Part shown: positions 8,758 to 29,103 of the stretch, in pieces
How the letters are laid out: each line of letters opens with the position of its first letter
How positions within the stretch are numbered: the stretch's first letter is position 1
Source: an uncultured Methylibium sp.
Lineage (GTDB): Bacteria; Pseudomonadota; Gammaproteobacteria; Burkholderiales; Burkholderiaceae_C
NCBI RefSeq assembly: GCF_902826655.1
Contig: NZ_CADEFR010000010.1
Location: 32,884 to 96,883 of the forward strand
Reading direction: 5' to 3'
DNA length: 64,000 nt
Made by a program: the position numbers and the translations under genes
The notes under the pieces: model-generated
What the model was told of the DNA's origin: nothing
What the model saw: only the letters and a program-made list of their open reading frames with translations
The model's database searches: none

Positions 8758-9759
8758 TCAGCCGATGCCCTGCAAACGTGCATTGCTAGGCATCGTCGTG
8801 TGAAAGAGTGCGGAATGGCGCAGGAAGTCCCGCAGGTAGTGGGGTGGCGACGCCGCGGGCTTGCGCTGGATCGCGGCGCGGATCCGCCACACGACGAAGG
8901 CCGCCATCCAGACCAGATCGGTCGCCGCCGCGTAGGGCCAGCCGTGGTGCTTGATCCAGTAGCGGCGGCGCGACTCGAACCAGTAGTCGGGCCGGCGGTT
9001 CTGCATCGCCTGCTCCCCGGTCACGCCGGTGCTCTGGCCGGCGATGTGCATGACGCGGCTCTGGGGCACGTACCAGCACTCCCAGCCGGCCTGCGCGGCG
9101 CGCAGGCAGAAGTCGGTCTCCTCGAAGTAGAGGAAGTAGCCCTCGTCCATCAGCCCCACCTGGCGGAACACGTCCGCACGCACCAGCATGCTGGAGCCCG
9201 GCAGCCAGTCGACGCGCTCGACGTCGTCTCCCATGCGCATCAGGACCGTGTGCTTCTTCAGCAGCGCGCCGACGAAGCCCAGGCGCAGGCCGCTGGCCAG
9301 TTCGCTCCAGATCGACGGGAAGCGGAAGGCGTGTGGCCAGAGCTTGCCGTCGGCCTCCTCGAAGCTGCTGCCGGCAATGCCGGCCCGCGGATGGGCGTCG
9401 AGGAAGTCGACCAGCACGCGCAGCGCGCCCGGCCGCACTTCGGTGTCCGGGTTGAGCAGCCAGAAGGCGTGCGGAGGCGACCCGCTCGCCATGGCCGGCC
9501 GGATGCCGCAGTTGTTGCCGTAGGAGAAGCCGCCGTTGACCGGTGCCCGGTGCAGGCGGGCCCAGCCGGACCAGCCCTCGGCCGCGATCGCGGCGGCGAT
9601 CACGTCGGCCGAGTCGTCGTCCGAACAGTTGTCGACCACCAGCACCTGGGTGCCCGGGCAGTCGCGGACCTCGACCGCCAGCGAGCGCAGGCTCTTCACC
9701 ACCAGACCCCCGGTCCGGTAATTGACGATCACCACCAGCACGGGCGCCGGACCGGCCAT
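8758..9759 (-). CDS. Glycosyltransferase family 2 (rhamnosyltransferase-like), copy B
   Basis: The 333-residue GT2 protein has VLVVIVNYRTGG at the N-terminus, VLVVDNCSDDDS, and LLNPDTEVRPGAL holding the metal-binding D-x-D equivalent (NPDTE). EGYFLYFEETDFCLRAAQAGW contains the ED-type catalytic region. It resembles bacterial rhamnosyltransferases. The downstream half is closely similar to the next GT2 gene (YFLYFEETD, AGWECW, YWFESRRRY), so the two arose by tandem duplication. It starts 5 bases after its sister gene stops. A 57-base gap separates it from the SxtJ-like gene. Confidence 0.9.
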   Translation of the reverse strand: MAGPAPVLVVIVNYRTGGLVVKSLRSLAVEVRDCPGTQVLVVDNCSDDDSADVIAAAIAAEGWSGWARLHRAPVNGGFSYGNNCGIRPAMASGSPPHAFWLLNPDTEVRPGALRVLVDFLDAHPRAGIAGSSFEEADGKLWPHAFRFPSIWSELASGLRLGFVGALLKKHTVLMRMGDDVERVDWLPGSSMLVRADVFRQVGLMDEGYFLYFEETDFCLRAAQAGWECWYVPQSRVMHIAGQSTGVTGEQAMQNRRPDYWFESRRRYWIKHHGWPYAAATDLVWMAAFVVWRIRAAIQRKPAASPPHYLRDFLRHSALFHTTMPSNARLQGIG

Positions 9760-9764
9760 CGTCG

Positions 9765-10772
9765 TCAGGCCTCGGCCCGCCGCAGCGGCCGCTCCGCAGG
9801 TTCGCGCCGGAACAGCGCGCTGTGGCGGATCAGGTCACCCAGGAAATGCGGCGGCGTCGGCCGCGCCTTGCGCGCCAGCCAGTGTCGCAGGCGCCCGAGC
9901 GGGAAGCCGACGATGACCAGCAGGTCGGTCAGCGCCGCGTAGAGGCGGCCGTGGTGTCGCACGAAGTAGCGCCGGCGCGACTCGAACCAGTAGGCCGGCA
10001 GGCGCCGGGGTGCCTGGTTGCGCACCGTGACGCCGCTGGTCTGGCCCACCAGATGCACGACCCGGGCGGCCGGCACGTGCCAGCATTCCCAACCCGCCTG
10101 CTGCGCGCGCTTCAGGTAGTCGGTTTCCTCGAAGTAGAGGAAATAGCCCTCGTCCATCGGGCCGATCTGCTCGACCACCGCGCGGCGGAACAGCACGAAG
10201 GCGCCGGAGACCCAGTCGACCTGGAGCGGCTGCTCGGGAATGCCCAGCCGCGTCAGGTGGCGCGCGAACAGGCGGTCCAGCAGGCCGATGCCCAGGTGAC
10301 CGAGCACCTCGTTGATCGCGTTGGGAAAACGAAAGCAGCAGACCTGCGGCCGCGCATCCGGATCCTCGCTGCGGCCGCCAGCCATGCCGACTTCAGGCCG
10401 GGCCGCGACGAAATCCACCAGCGTGCGCAAGGCACCGGGGCGCACCAGCGTATCGGGGTTCAGCAGCAGCAGGTAGCCGGCCGGCTGCGCGTCGGCCAGC
10501 ATCGCGCGGATCGCAATGTTGTTGCCGGCGGCGAAGCCCAGGTTGCCGGGAGCGCGCAGCAGCGTGGCCCAGGCCCCCCAGCCGTGGTCGGCGATCGCCT
10601 GCGCGACCCGGTCGGCCGCACCGTCCGGCGAGGCGTTGTCGACGACGATCACGCGCGAGCCGGGCACCGACGCCAGCTCGGGCTCGATCGAGCGCAGGCA
10701 GTCGATCGTCAGGTCGGCGCCCTTGTAGGCGACGATGGAGATGACGATGCGGCGATCCTCGCTCGCGTTCAT
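9765..10772 (-). CDS. Glycosyltransferase family 2 (rhamnosyltransferase-like), copy A
   Basis: The 335-residue GT2 enzyme begins MNASEDRRIVISIVAYKG. It has VIVVDNASPDGA, LLLNPDTLVRPGALRTL and EGYFLYFEETDYLKRAQQAGW, the same order of motifs as the following gene. The pair should add two related sugar residues, or the same residue in two contexts. It lies 18 bases after the crotonyl-CoA carboxylase/reductase stop, which physically joins the PKS branch to the sugar-assembly branch in one transcript. The family is certain; the sugar is not known. Confidence 0.9.
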   Translation of the reverse strand: MNASEDRRIVISIVAYKGADLTIDCLRSIEPELASVPGSRVIVVDNASPDGAADRVAQAIADHGWGAWATLLRAPGNLGFAAGNNIAIRAMLADAQPAGYLLLLNPDTLVRPGALRTLVDFVAARPEVGMAGGRSEDPDARPQVCCFRFPNAINEVLGHLGIGLLDRLFARHLTRLGIPEQPLQVDWVSGAFVLFRRAVVEQIGPMDEGYFLYFEETDYLKRAQQAGWECWHVPAARVVHLVGQTSGVTVRNQAPRRLPAYWFESRRRYFVRHHGRLYAALTDLLVIVGFPLGRLRHWLARKARPTPPHFLGDLIRHSALFRREPAERPLRRAEA

Positions 10773-10790
10773 GGTCCGGCCGGCCCCGCG

Positions 10791-12026
10791 TCAGTCGGGC
10801 GCGTTCACGCGGATCGCCAGGTTGCCCGGCGGGTGCGTGTTCTGGTGCAGCAGCTGGTGGGCGGTGCCGACCTGGTCGAAGGCGAACACGCGCGCCAGCG
10901 CCGGGTCGACCTGGCCCGCGATGACCATGTCGTTGAGCGCACGGCACTGCTCGGTGTTCGCGAAGTGGGAGCCCTGCAGGCGCTTCTGGCGCATCCACAG
11001 GTAGCGCAGGTCGACGTCGGCGTTGTAGCCGGTGGTGCCGGCGCAGATCACGACCATGCCGGCGTTGTCGCACACCAGGATCGAGGTCGGGATGGTCGAC
11101 TCGCCCGGGTGCTCGAGCACGATGCGCGGCCCCTGGCGCGAGCCCAGGACCTCGGACCACTTCTTGCGAAAGGCATTGGCTCCCTGCATCCACAGCGCGT
11201 AGCTTTCGGCGTCCGCCGTGTCGGGCAGGCGGCCCCAGTGCGTGAAGGCCGGGTCGGTGCGGTCGATCACGCCGTGGGCGCCGAGGCGCAGGCAGTGCTC
11301 GATGCGCTCCTTCGAGGACACCACCGCGACCGGGATGCCGCCCTTGGCCTTGACGATCTGGATCGCCATCGAGCCCAGTCCCCCCGAGCCGCCCCAGATC
11401 AGCACCGGGTCGCCCGGCTTCACCGTGTGCGGCTCCCAGCCCATCAGCTGGCGGTAGGCGGTCGCACCGACCAGCATGTAGGCGGCCGCGGCCTCCCACG
11501 ACAGCTGCTTCGGCTTGGGATGGCACTGGTAGTCGTCGACCAGCGTGAACTGCGCGAACGAGCCCCAGTTCTCCTCGTAGCCCCAGATCTTGGCGCTGGT
11601 CGAGGTGATCGGGTCGGCACCGGCCTTGATGTCGGGCGCGTTCTCGTCCCACATCGCGCAGGACAGCACGACCTCGTCGCCGACACGCGCCCGCGCGCCC
11701 GGGCCGACGGCCCAGACGACGCCCGATGCGTCCGAACCGCCGATGTGGAAGGCCGGCTCCGCGGCGTCGCGCTTGCGCCGGCTGGCGATCACGTCGACCG
11801 GCTGGCCGAGCGCCGCCCACACGTTGTTGTAGTTGATGCCGGCGGCCATCACCCACACCAGCACCTGGCCGGGACCGGGCTTCGGCACGTCGATCACCTC
11901 GACCTTGAAGGCGTCCTTCGGCTGGCCGTAGCGTTCGCTGCGGATGACGCTGGCGTACATCTGCCGCGGCACCTCGCCCAGCGGCGGCATCTCTCCCAGC
12001 TCGTACAGCGACTTGATGTCAGGCAT
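10791..12026 (-). CDS. ccr: Crotonyl-CoA carboxylase/reductase
   Basis: The 411-residue medium-chain dehydrogenase/reductase fold starts [20 protein letters not shown], the typical N-terminus of crotonyl-CoA carboxylase/reductase. Other family segments are [39 protein letters not shown] and the NADPH-binding [14 protein letters not shown]. It reductively carboxylates 2-enoyl-CoA with NADPH and CO2 to give 2-alkylmalonyl-CoA. Placed six bases after the PKS, it probably supplies the PKS extender unit rather than serving the ethylmalonyl-CoA pathway. A GTG at 12035 overlaps the PKS stop, but AAGGAG lies 8 bases before the ATG at 12026, so I prefer that start. Confidence 0.92.
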   Translation of the reverse strand: MPDIKSLYELGEMPPLGEVPRQMYASVIRSERYGQPKDAFKVEVIDVPKPGPGQVLVWVMAAGINYNNVWAALGQPVDVIASRRKRDAAEPAFHIGGSDASGVVWAVGPGARARVGDEVVLSCAMWDENAPDIKAGADPITSTSAKIWGYEENWGSFAQFTLVDDYQCHPKPKQLSWEAAAAYMLVGATAYRQLMGWEPHTVKPGDPVLIWGGSGGLGSMAIQIVKAKGGIPVAVVSSKERIEHCLRLGAHGVIDRTDPAFTHWGRLPDTADAESYALWMQGANAFRKKWSEVLGSRQGPRIVLEHPGESTIPTSILVCDNAGMVVICAGTTGYNADVDLRYLWMRQKRLQGSHFANTEQCRALNDMVIAGQVDPALARVFAFDQVGTAHQLLHQNTHPPGNLAIRVNAPD

Positions 12027-12031
12027 GGCCC

Positions 12032-18511
<6,480 letters not shown>

Positions 18512-18545
18512 CGCGCAAGTCCTCGAGTTCTTCCTGGAAGCGGGC

Positions 18546-23252
<4,707 letters not shown>

Positions 23253-23949
23253 GGGACTCTGGATGAAGGTCGGCAGGGTTCGGCGGTGAGGAGTGCGGGC
23301 TGTCGCACCGTGGGGTGCCAGCGACCCGATCGCGGCAGCTTCCGGATCGGCACGCCCTCCTTGCTTTGCATGGTGCCGCCATTCACCGTCAGTGTCATGA
23401 AGGGCGGCGCACGCGCATGCGTCAGACCTCTATTATTTGCGGCCGATGCACGTTTCGCCCCCCTAAATGGGTAGCCACCGCATGTTGTAGGCGCGCATCC
23501 GGACGGCCTTCGAGGCGGCGGCCGACGCACATCGCAGCGGATCGGCGATCGATCCCCGGCACGTCGTCGCCGCCTCGTCGCGCGGCGCCGGTCGCGACAC
23601 CGGCGTGTCGCGTGAAAAAAGTCGTGTCGATCTCGCCAGGCCGCTCTCGCGCCTGCGCCGCGCGCGATCACCGCGCGATCGATCGCGCACCAGTCGTTAC
23701 AGCTTGACCCGCGCGCTTACGTCTGACCGCTCATCGGGGTGTCCAGGGCGTCGTTATCAGAAGCAGTCCCGGGTTCGGGCGTCCACCGCGCATCGCACGG
23801 GACGTCGTGAGGCCGGCAGCAGTCACCCGGCGTCTTCCACGTTCCACGTCACACCGACCCCAGTCGGTCTGTCGCCGAGGTGCTGCTCTCGTCGCCGCCG
23901 CGCGTACCACGCCCGGGGTGTTTGTTGGGAACCGTTTTCTGGAACGTGA
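23253..23949. other. Intergenic region between divergent NRPS operon and lipoprotein gene
   Basis: No convincing gene is present in these 697 bases; the short readings in all frames lack family features and ribosome sites. This must hold the promoter of the leftward NRPS/PKS train and that of the rightward lipoprotein. The most AT-rich spot is 23431-23440 (ctattatttg), which reads CAAATAATAG on the minus strand and could be a -10-like element for the NRPS train; I could not pair it with a good -35. An AAAAAA tract near 23620 and a TTGT/TTTT-rich stretch at 23920-23940 precede the lipoprotein. A GGAA at 23941 is the likely ribosome site. Confidence 0.5.
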
Positions 23950-23952
23950 GTG

Positions 23953-25629
23953 ATGATCATGAAGAACCTCTCTGTCTCGCGACTGCGCCTGCTGACGCTG
24001 ATGATCGCCAGCTCGACCCTGCTGGCCGCCTGTGGCGGCTCGGGCGACTCGGCCGCTGAAGGCGCTGCCACCGACGAGTCGGCAGAGGCCCTGGCCTCGC
24101 GGCCCGTGACCGTCACCTGGAACAACCAGCGCTGGACGCAGGTCGCCTGGGAAGGCCGCAACTTCTCGGTCAACGGCGGTGCGCGTGAAGTGATCTTCGG
24201 CGACGGCGGTCGCTACGTGCAGCGCACCGTGTCCGGCTCCGCCAGCTGCTCCATCGCCTTCTTCGGCAGCGATCCGATCTCCGGCGTCTACAAGGCCTGC
24301 TACGTGAGCAACGGCAGCGCCGAACCGGCTCCTGCCCCGGCTCCCGCGCCGGCTCCTGCCCCCGCGCCGGCTCCTGCTCCCGCGCCGGCTCCTGCTCCCG
24401 CGCCGGCTCCTGCCCCCGCGCCGGCTCCGGCTCCGGCTCCGGCCCCCGCGCCGGCTCCCGCCCCGGCCCCGTCCGGCGCGACGGTCCTCTACTTCAGCGA
24501 CTGCCAGACGGGTGCTGCATCCGGGTGCGTGGCGGGCAACAACGCCAACGCCGGCACCCAGGCCTCGCCCAAGCGCGACCTCTCCGGCATCAACGTCAAC
24601 AACCTCGGCGCCGGCTCCCAGCTCTTCTTCGCCCGCGGCGGCTCCTGGAACATCGGCCAGCTCGAACTCGCCAACAACAACGTCTCCGCCTCCAACCCCC
24701 TCGTCCTGGACGCCTGGGGCTCCGGCGTCGCCCCCACCCTGCGCTCCACCTCCGCCGCCGCCGCCATCCAGCTCGGCGGCCGCTGGGGCAACACCGACAA
24801 CGACGGCGGCTACGTCCTGCGCAACCTGCGCATCGACGGCCTGGGCACCGGCCAGACCGGCATCTGGCTGCTCCATAACGTCCACGACGTCACCATCGAG
24901 AACGTCGAGATCACCGGCTTCTGGATCGGCATCTACGGCACCCCGGGCTCCCCCTACGGCGTCAACAACGTCTCCCTGCGCAACTCCACCATCCGCCGCA
25001 ATGGCTCCATGGGCTGGCTCGGCGGCGCCGACAACCTCACCATCGACAACGTCCTGTTCGAGGCCAACAACTTCAACGGCGACCCGCGCAACCACGCCCT
25101 CTATCTCAGCCACTCCGACAACGTGCGCATCACCAACAACCGCTTCATCCGCAACTCGGTCGTCAACGGCCAGTGCACCGGCGGCAACGTGACGGTCCAC
25201 GGCGTCGTCAACGGCATGACCATCGAGAACAACCTCGTCGAGCAGGACGCCAGCGCCATGACCTGCTACGGCATGGCCATCACCTCGGGCTATGACTCGG
25301 TCGAGACCTTCCGCAACACCGTCGTGCGCGGCAACACCATCGTCAACCTCGGCCTGTGCTCGATCTGCGTCAACTCCGCCCCGGGCATCGTCATCGAGAA
25401 CAACCGCTCCATCAACACCCGCGCCACCTACCACGTCGGCGTCGTCGAGCCCGCCAACGGCGAGCAGGACGTCGCCTCCACTGGCGCCGTCGTCCGCAAC
25501 AACACCCTCTGCCAGACCACCCCGGTCAGCGGCGCCGCCGCGGTCGCGGTCGGAGCCGCCGGGGCCCTGCTGACGGGCAACGTGACCCTCACCGGCGCGC
25601 TCGCTTCGACCGGCGTCTGCGCTCGCTGA
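23953..25629 (+). CDS. Right-handed beta-helix lipoprotein with (Ala-Pro)n linker, copy 1
   Basis: The 558-residue lipoprotein has a signal ending in lipobox LLAAC (Cys27). A small unique domain at about 48-120 (VTVTWNNQRWTQVAW, two cysteines in SCSIAF and YKACYV) follows, then a 49-residue Pro-Ala stalk, then a pectate-lyase-like parallel beta-helix from about 178. The helix shows repeated N-rich turns such as DVTIENVEITGF, NVRITNNRFIRN and GIVIENNRSIN. Such folds bind, cleave or epimerise polysaccharide; no catalytic triad is evident. Its helix domain is identical to the one near 34 kb. Starts at GTG 23950 and ATG 23959 are possible; GGAA spacing favours ATG 23953. Confidence 0.85.
   Translation: MIMKNLSVSRLRLLTLMIASSTLLAACGGSGDSAAEGAATDESAEALASRPVTVTWNNQRWTQVAWEGRNFSVNGGAREVIFGDGGRYVQRTVSGSASCSIAFFGSDPISGVYKACYVSNGSAEPAPAPAPAPAPAPAPAPAPAPAPAPAPAPAPAPAPAPAPAPAPAPAPAPSGATVLYFSDCQTGAASGCVAGNNANAGTQASPKRDLSGINVNNLGAGSQLFFARGGSWNIGQLELANNNVSASNPLVLDAWGSGVAPTLRSTSAAAAIQLGGRWGNTDNDGGYVLRNLRIDGLGTGQTGIWLLHNVHDVTIENVEITGFWIGIYGTPGSPYGVNNVSLRNSTIRRNGSMGWLGGADNLTIDNVLFEANNFNGDPRNHALYLSHSDNVRITNNRFIRNSVVNGQCTGGNVTVHGVVNGMTIENNLVEQDASAMTCYGMAITSGYDSVETFRNTVVRGNTIVNLGLCSICVNSAPGIVIENNRSINTRATYHVGVVEPANGEQDVASTGAVVRNNTLCQTTPVSGAAAVAVGAAGALLTGNVTLTGALASTGVCAR
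24325..24471 (+). repeat. In-frame (Pro-Ala)n coding tandem repeat
   Basis: 147 bases encode 49 alternating Pro and Ala residues in units of the form CCN-GCN, with mixed third bases (ccggct, cctgcc, cccgcg). It forms a rigid stalk between the N-terminal and beta-helix domains of the lipoprotein. The low-complexity tract could change length by replication slippage in 6-base steps without breaking the frame. Confidence 0.9.
24487..25538 (+). repeat. Long direct repeat, copy 1 (beta-helix coding block)
   Basis: This block matches 33591-34642 at a constant offset of 9,104 bases. Only two mismatches (24513 and 24519) appear near the left end. From 24520 to 25538, 1,019 bases look identical by eye, and the encoded protein is identical. 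Both copies have the same orientation. Identity starts just after the linker and ends inside the last helix turns, so only the functional domain is shared. Confidence 0.93.
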
Positions 25630-25694
25630 GGTCGCTCCGCGACCCCGGTCCCGCGCGAGGCCTGCCCTCGCACGGAACCGGCTCCACCCCCACC

Positions 25695-25727
25695 GCGCCC
25701 CCTCGGCCTCCCAGGCCCAGGGGGCGC
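25695..25727 (+). terminator. Strong hairpin after lipoprotein copy 1
   Basis: A 9-bp perfect stem (GCGCCCCCT with AGGGGGCGC) encloses one C-C mismatch and an inner GGCCT-ccc-AGGCC hairpin, 66 bases after the stop codon. The downstream sequence has only a short T run (ccctttgg), so it may be a weak intrinsic terminator or an mRNA 3' stabiliser. A similar inner core follows lipoprotein copy 2. Confidence 0.6.
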
Positions 25728-25891
25728 GCCCTTTGGCGGGCACGCCGTCGCGGGCCTGCGGAAAAGCGTGACGAATGCGCTGCCGCGAGGGCCCGCCACC
25801 CCTAGTCGGATGGGGCCGCGCCGTCGCCGCAAGGGGCGTGCGCGACTATGCTTTGCGGTACTTCGCCAGCGACCGTCCCCCGCCCTTGCCG

Positions 25892-27013
25892 ATGCGCCCC
25901 GACCTCACCCCCCTCGCGTTCGCCATCGCCTCGAGACCCGGCCGCTTCCTGTTCTTCGACGCCTTCGTCCGCGACCAGCGGCTGGTGCTCGTCTCGACCT
26001 ACTACCCGGACGTCGTCTTCGACTTCGCACAGGTCGAGGTGCGACTCGACGGGCAACGTCTGAGTCATTTCGAGGAGATCGGCGCCAACGAGTACGAGCC
26101 CTCGCGGGCCATCGTCTACCCGCTGGCCGACCCGGGCCGCGGGCCGCGGCTCGAACTGCAGGTCAGCTACCAGGGCCAGCAGCTGACGGCGTCCCTCGCG
26201 CCCGACGCCGGACGGCCGACGCGCGAGTTCGCGATCGCGACGCTGTTCAAGGACGACTTCGCGGACATCCCGACCTTCTATCGCTACTACAAGCTGCAAG
26301 GCGTCGACCGCTTCTATCTCTACTACAACGGCGACCTCTCCAGGGTGCGCCGCCTGCTGCCGGACGCCGACGACATCGTCTATGGCGAATGGGACTTTCC
26401 GTACTGGCTCGATCCCGAGTCCGAGGCCTTCAAGTCGGGGCTGGTCGACCCGCAGGCCGCGCGCAACAAGCACCACGCGCAGACCGCCTTCCTGAGCATG
26501 GTCCGGCACCGCTACCTGGACGACTGCTCCTACCTGGCGCTGATCGACCTGGACGAGTTCCTCGGCATCCCGGGCGAGACGGTGCGCGACCACGTCGAGC
26601 GCGCCAACCTGCCCGCGCTGACCGCCCCCTGCCACTGGGCCGAGGTCCGCTCGCTGTCCTGGCTGCCGGGTGCGCTATGGCGCAAGCGCGGCGTGCGCGT
26701 GATGCTGGCGGCCCGGGCCCGGCTGTGGGAGGCCGTGCGGCGCCGCTTCGCCAGCCGCGCCGCGACGCCCAACCTCGCCTTCCGCGAACTGCGCCACGTC
26801 TGGGCCAATGCCCGCAGCGAGGGCGGGAGCCGCGTCAAGACGGTGTACCGGGGCGACTACCCGGGCTTGTTCGGCATTCACACGCCCAAGCCGCCGACCG
26901 TCGTGACGACCTCGGACCGCATGAAGCTCTTCCACATCGTCAACACCGGCCATGGACGTCACACCCGCATCCACGGCGACGCGGTGCCGGTGCCGCTGAT
27001 CGCGCAGGGCTAG
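25892..27013 (+). CDS. Glycosyltransferase family 92-like protein
   Basis: The 373-residue protein from ATG 25892 (MRPDLTPLAF) has the GT92/DUF23 signature. FAIATLFKDDFADIPTFYRY is followed by LQGVDRFYLYYNGD, and LALIDLDEFLGIPG provides the D-x-D-like acidic motif. The C-terminal FHIVNTGHGRHT is also typical. The longer reading from 25775 adds 39 residues with no family similarity. It probably transfers a hexose to the EPS repeat unit. It is followed with a 4-base convergent overlap by a leftward carrier protein gene, so the two transcripts collide there. Confidence 0.82.
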   Translation: MRPDLTPLAFAIASRPGRFLFFDAFVRDQRLVLVSTYYPDVVFDFAQVEVRLDGQRLSHFEEIGANEYEPSRAIVYPLADPGRGPRLELQVSYQGQQLTASLAPDAGRPTREFAIATLFKDDFADIPTFYRYYKLQGVDRFYLYYNGDLSRVRRLLPDADDIVYGEWDFPYWLDPESEAFKSGLVDPQAARNKHHAQTAFLSMVRHRYLDDCSYLALIDLDEFLGIPGETVRDHVERANLPALTAPCHWAEVRSLSWLPGALWRKRGVRVMLAARARLWEAVRRRFASRAATPNLAFRELRHVWANARSEGGSRVKTVYRGDYPGLFGIHTPKPPTVVTTSDRMKLFHIVNTGHGRHTRIHGDAVPVPLIAQG

Positions 27014-27255
27014 CCGGCGGCGCGCGCCTCGATCAGCGAGAGGAGTTCGCCGACGTCCTTCAGGCTCACCACCTCGCCGGTGCTGAAGCGGATGCCGAAG
27101 TGCTTCTCGATCATCACGACGAGCCGCACGTTGTTGAGCGAGTCCCAGCCCTTGATGTCCGCCGCGGTCGTACCGGCGTGGATCTCGATGTCGTCGTCAT
27201 CGAACAGGTCGCGGAAGATCTCCTGCAGTTCGCCGCGAAAGTCCCGCATGGTCAT
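27010..27255 (-). CDS. Acyl carrier protein (FkbH partner)
   Basis: An 81-residue acidic protein with the canonical phosphopantetheine motif GWDSLNNVRLV near residue 38. It follows the fkbH-like gene by 9 bases in the same leftward operon, so it is the natural carrier for the glyceryl group FkbH enzymes take from 1,3-bisphosphoglycerate. An internal ATG at 27249 (MRDFRG) is an alternative start. The stop overlaps the convergent GT92 gene by four bases. Confidence 0.9.
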   Translation of the reverse strand: MTMRDFRGELQEIFRDLFDDDDIEIHAGTTAADIKGWDSLNNVRLVVMIEKHFGIRFSTGEVVSLKDVGELLSLIEARAAG

Positions 27256-27264
27256 GGTCTCCGA

Positions 27265-29103
27265 TCAGTTGCGAATCTGGATGCTGTGCGACAGGCCGGG
27301 CGGCTCGTCGACGTCGTAGACCCAGGTCGACCCTTCGCCGCCGGACTCGATCTGCCGGAAGCCGAGCGTTGCGTAGTGTCCCTCGACGAGCTGGTTCTTG
27401 GCCGTCGGCAGGTAGCGGCCGCGCAGGCGCTTCAGGCCCTGGCGCCGGCAGAACGCCAGCAGCTGCTCCAGGTCCAGCACCTCGACGCCGCGCTTGAGCA
27501 CGCGGCAGCTCATCAGCCACACCTCGATGTCGAGCAGGTCCGGCGCGTCGGCCGGCACGCTGCCCAGCACGACGCTGATCAGGCCGTTGTCGCCGAACTT
27601 GTCGGTGAGCCGCGTGGTCGAGGTGTACCGCTGCGAGTCGACCGCATGGGCGCGGACTTCGGCTTCGGTCATGCGCCGCGTCGTCAGGTTGAACTGGTTC
27701 GTCTTGTTGATCAGCTGCGTGGTGCGCGCGAGGTTCTGCTCGGTCACCGGCTCGACCACCGCCGTCATGCCGAGCTGGCGCAGGTAGTCGTCGTAGTTGG
27801 CGGCCGACTTCTCGAGGCTCTCGCGCGCGACATTGCCCTGGAAGAAGTCGCTGCGCTGCCGGTCCTCGGCGGTGACGCCGAGCGTGTCGAACCAGTGGCC
27901 GTCGACGAGGCACTGCACGTAATACGACGGATCGACCGGCACCTCCGGCACCGTCACCTCGGGCAGGCGGGACCGGACGAGTTCGCGCTCGGCGGGGTTG
28001 TCGTCGAAGAACACCAGCGCATCGGTCCCGATGTTGAGCTGCCGCGCGATCGTCGCGAGGTTGCCGTCCTTCGGCTCCCAGTTGGCGACGAAGCAGGCGA
28101 TGTCGGATTCCTTCAGCACCATGTCGGGATGCTCGCGGAACGGCAGGACCGCGTTCTCGTGGTGGTTCTTGCTGGCCACCGCGAGCAGCACGCCGCGGTC
28201 CTTCAGTGCCTTGACGTAGCGCTGGAAGGCGACGAAGGCTTCGCCGGCCGGCACGCCGGCGCCGAGCTGGATGCCGCCCAGGCCGTCGTCGCCGATCACG
28301 CCGCCCCACAGCGTGTTGTCGAGGTCGAGCACCAGGCACTTCTTCGACTTGCCGAACATGGCCGCGAGTGCCGCCGCCAGGTGGTCGGCGTAGTGCGGCT
28401 GGCAGTCGAAGCTGATGGCGCACTTGGCCGAGTGATACAGCCGGGCGTCCGACCAGCGCGCCTTGCCGTGGGCGGCCGACAGCATGTCCACGTCGTGCAG
28501 GAAGACCTGCGGCGGCAGATGGCGCGCCAGTTCCAGGTTCACCGCGCGCAGCAGGCTGTTGCGGGTGCCGCCGAGCACGGCGTCGAGGCTGCCGTAGGGG
28601 CGCTCCATCTCGGTCGCGAAGTTGTCGGCCAGCACCTGACAGGCGAAGCGCTCCGCGGCCGTCGCATAGAGCGTGCGGAACCGGGTGGACTCGGCCGCGG
28701 CGCGGGCCGCGGCATCGTCCTCCAGGTAGGCGAACGGCAGGTTCTGGCTGCAGACGTGGAAGTGGATCACGTCCGGCCTGAACGCCCGCAGCGCCTCGGA
28801 ATCGGACCAGATCTCCTGCTCGAACAGGCCGAAGTCGCTCTCGTAGATCTCGAGGTTGAGGCCGCGTCGCAGCGCGAACAGCCGCAGCAGCGGCACGAAG
28901 AACTGGGTCGTCGCGCCGCCCAGGATGGCCAGCCGCTTGCGCAGCGGCACCCGCGCGTCGAGGAGCTCGCGCGGGATCTTGTCCAGCGCCGTGCCGGCGT
29001 ACTGCAGGTCGTCGATCGGATCCGACGGCGAGGCCCGCAGCAGCAGCGCCAGCGCCTCGTCGTGAGCGCCAGCGCGCAGGTGGGTCTTGAGTGCACTCTT
29101 CAT
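27265..29103 (-). CDS. FkbH-like HAD-IIIC glyceryl transferase/phosphatase
   Basis: The 612-residue protein has three parts. The N-terminal 240 residues are SGNH/GDSL-like (RLAILGGATTQFF). The central HAD domain has LVLDLDNTLWGGVIGDDG (nucleophile Asp) and VFFDDNPAERELV. The C-terminal GNAT-like part has INKTNQFNLTTRRM. FkbH-type enzymes take D-1,3-bisphosphoglycerate, remove phosphate and load glyceryl on a carrier protein. The carrier gene follows directly, and SGNH and MBOAT genes precede it, so the glyceryl may go to the polysaccharide rather than a polyketide. I chose ATG 29103, which overlaps the SGNH stop as ATGA. Confidence 0.92.
   Translation of the reverse strand: MKSALKTHLRAGAHDEALALLLRASPSDPIDDLQYAGTALDKIPRELLDARVPLRKRLAILGGATTQFFVPLLRLFALRRGLNLEIYESDFGLFEQEIWSDSEALRAFRPDVIHFHVCSQNLPFAYLEDDAAARAAAESTRFRTLYATAAERFACQVLADNFATEMERPYGSLDAVLGGTRNSLLRAVNLELARHLPPQVFLHDVDMLSAAHGKARWSDARLYHSAKCAISFDCQPHYADHLAAALAAMFGKSKKCLVLDLDNTLWGGVIGDDGLGGIQLGAGVPAGEAFVAFQRYVKALKDRGVLLAVASKNHHENAVLPFREHPDMVLKESDIACFVANWEPKDGNLATIARQLNIGTDALVFFDDNPAERELVRSRLPEVTVPEVPVDPSYYVQCLVDGHWFDTLGVTAEDRQRSDFFQGNVARESLEKSAANYDDYLRQLGMTAVVEPVTEQNLARTTQLINKTNQFNLTTRRMTEAEVRAHAVDSQRYTSTTRLTDKFGDNGLISVVLGSVPADAPDLLDIEVWLMSCRVLKRGVEVLDLEQLLAFCRRQGLKRLRGRYLPTAKNQLVEGHYATLGFRQIESGGEGSTWVYDVDEPPGLSHSIQIRN

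Noticed and set aside
23253-23949. Small genes in the divergent intergenic region
   Set aside because: Frames are Arg/Ala-rich, lack good ribosome sites and overlap the promoter zone; no recognisable features.
24325-24471. Tandem repeats as a CRISPR array
   Set aside because: The units are 6 bases, in frame, and encode a Pro-Ala stalk; there are no spacers.
25775-25891. N-terminal extension of the GT92-like gene
   Set aside because: The 39 extra residues are not conserved and the hairpin region lies just upstream; ATG 25892 fits better.
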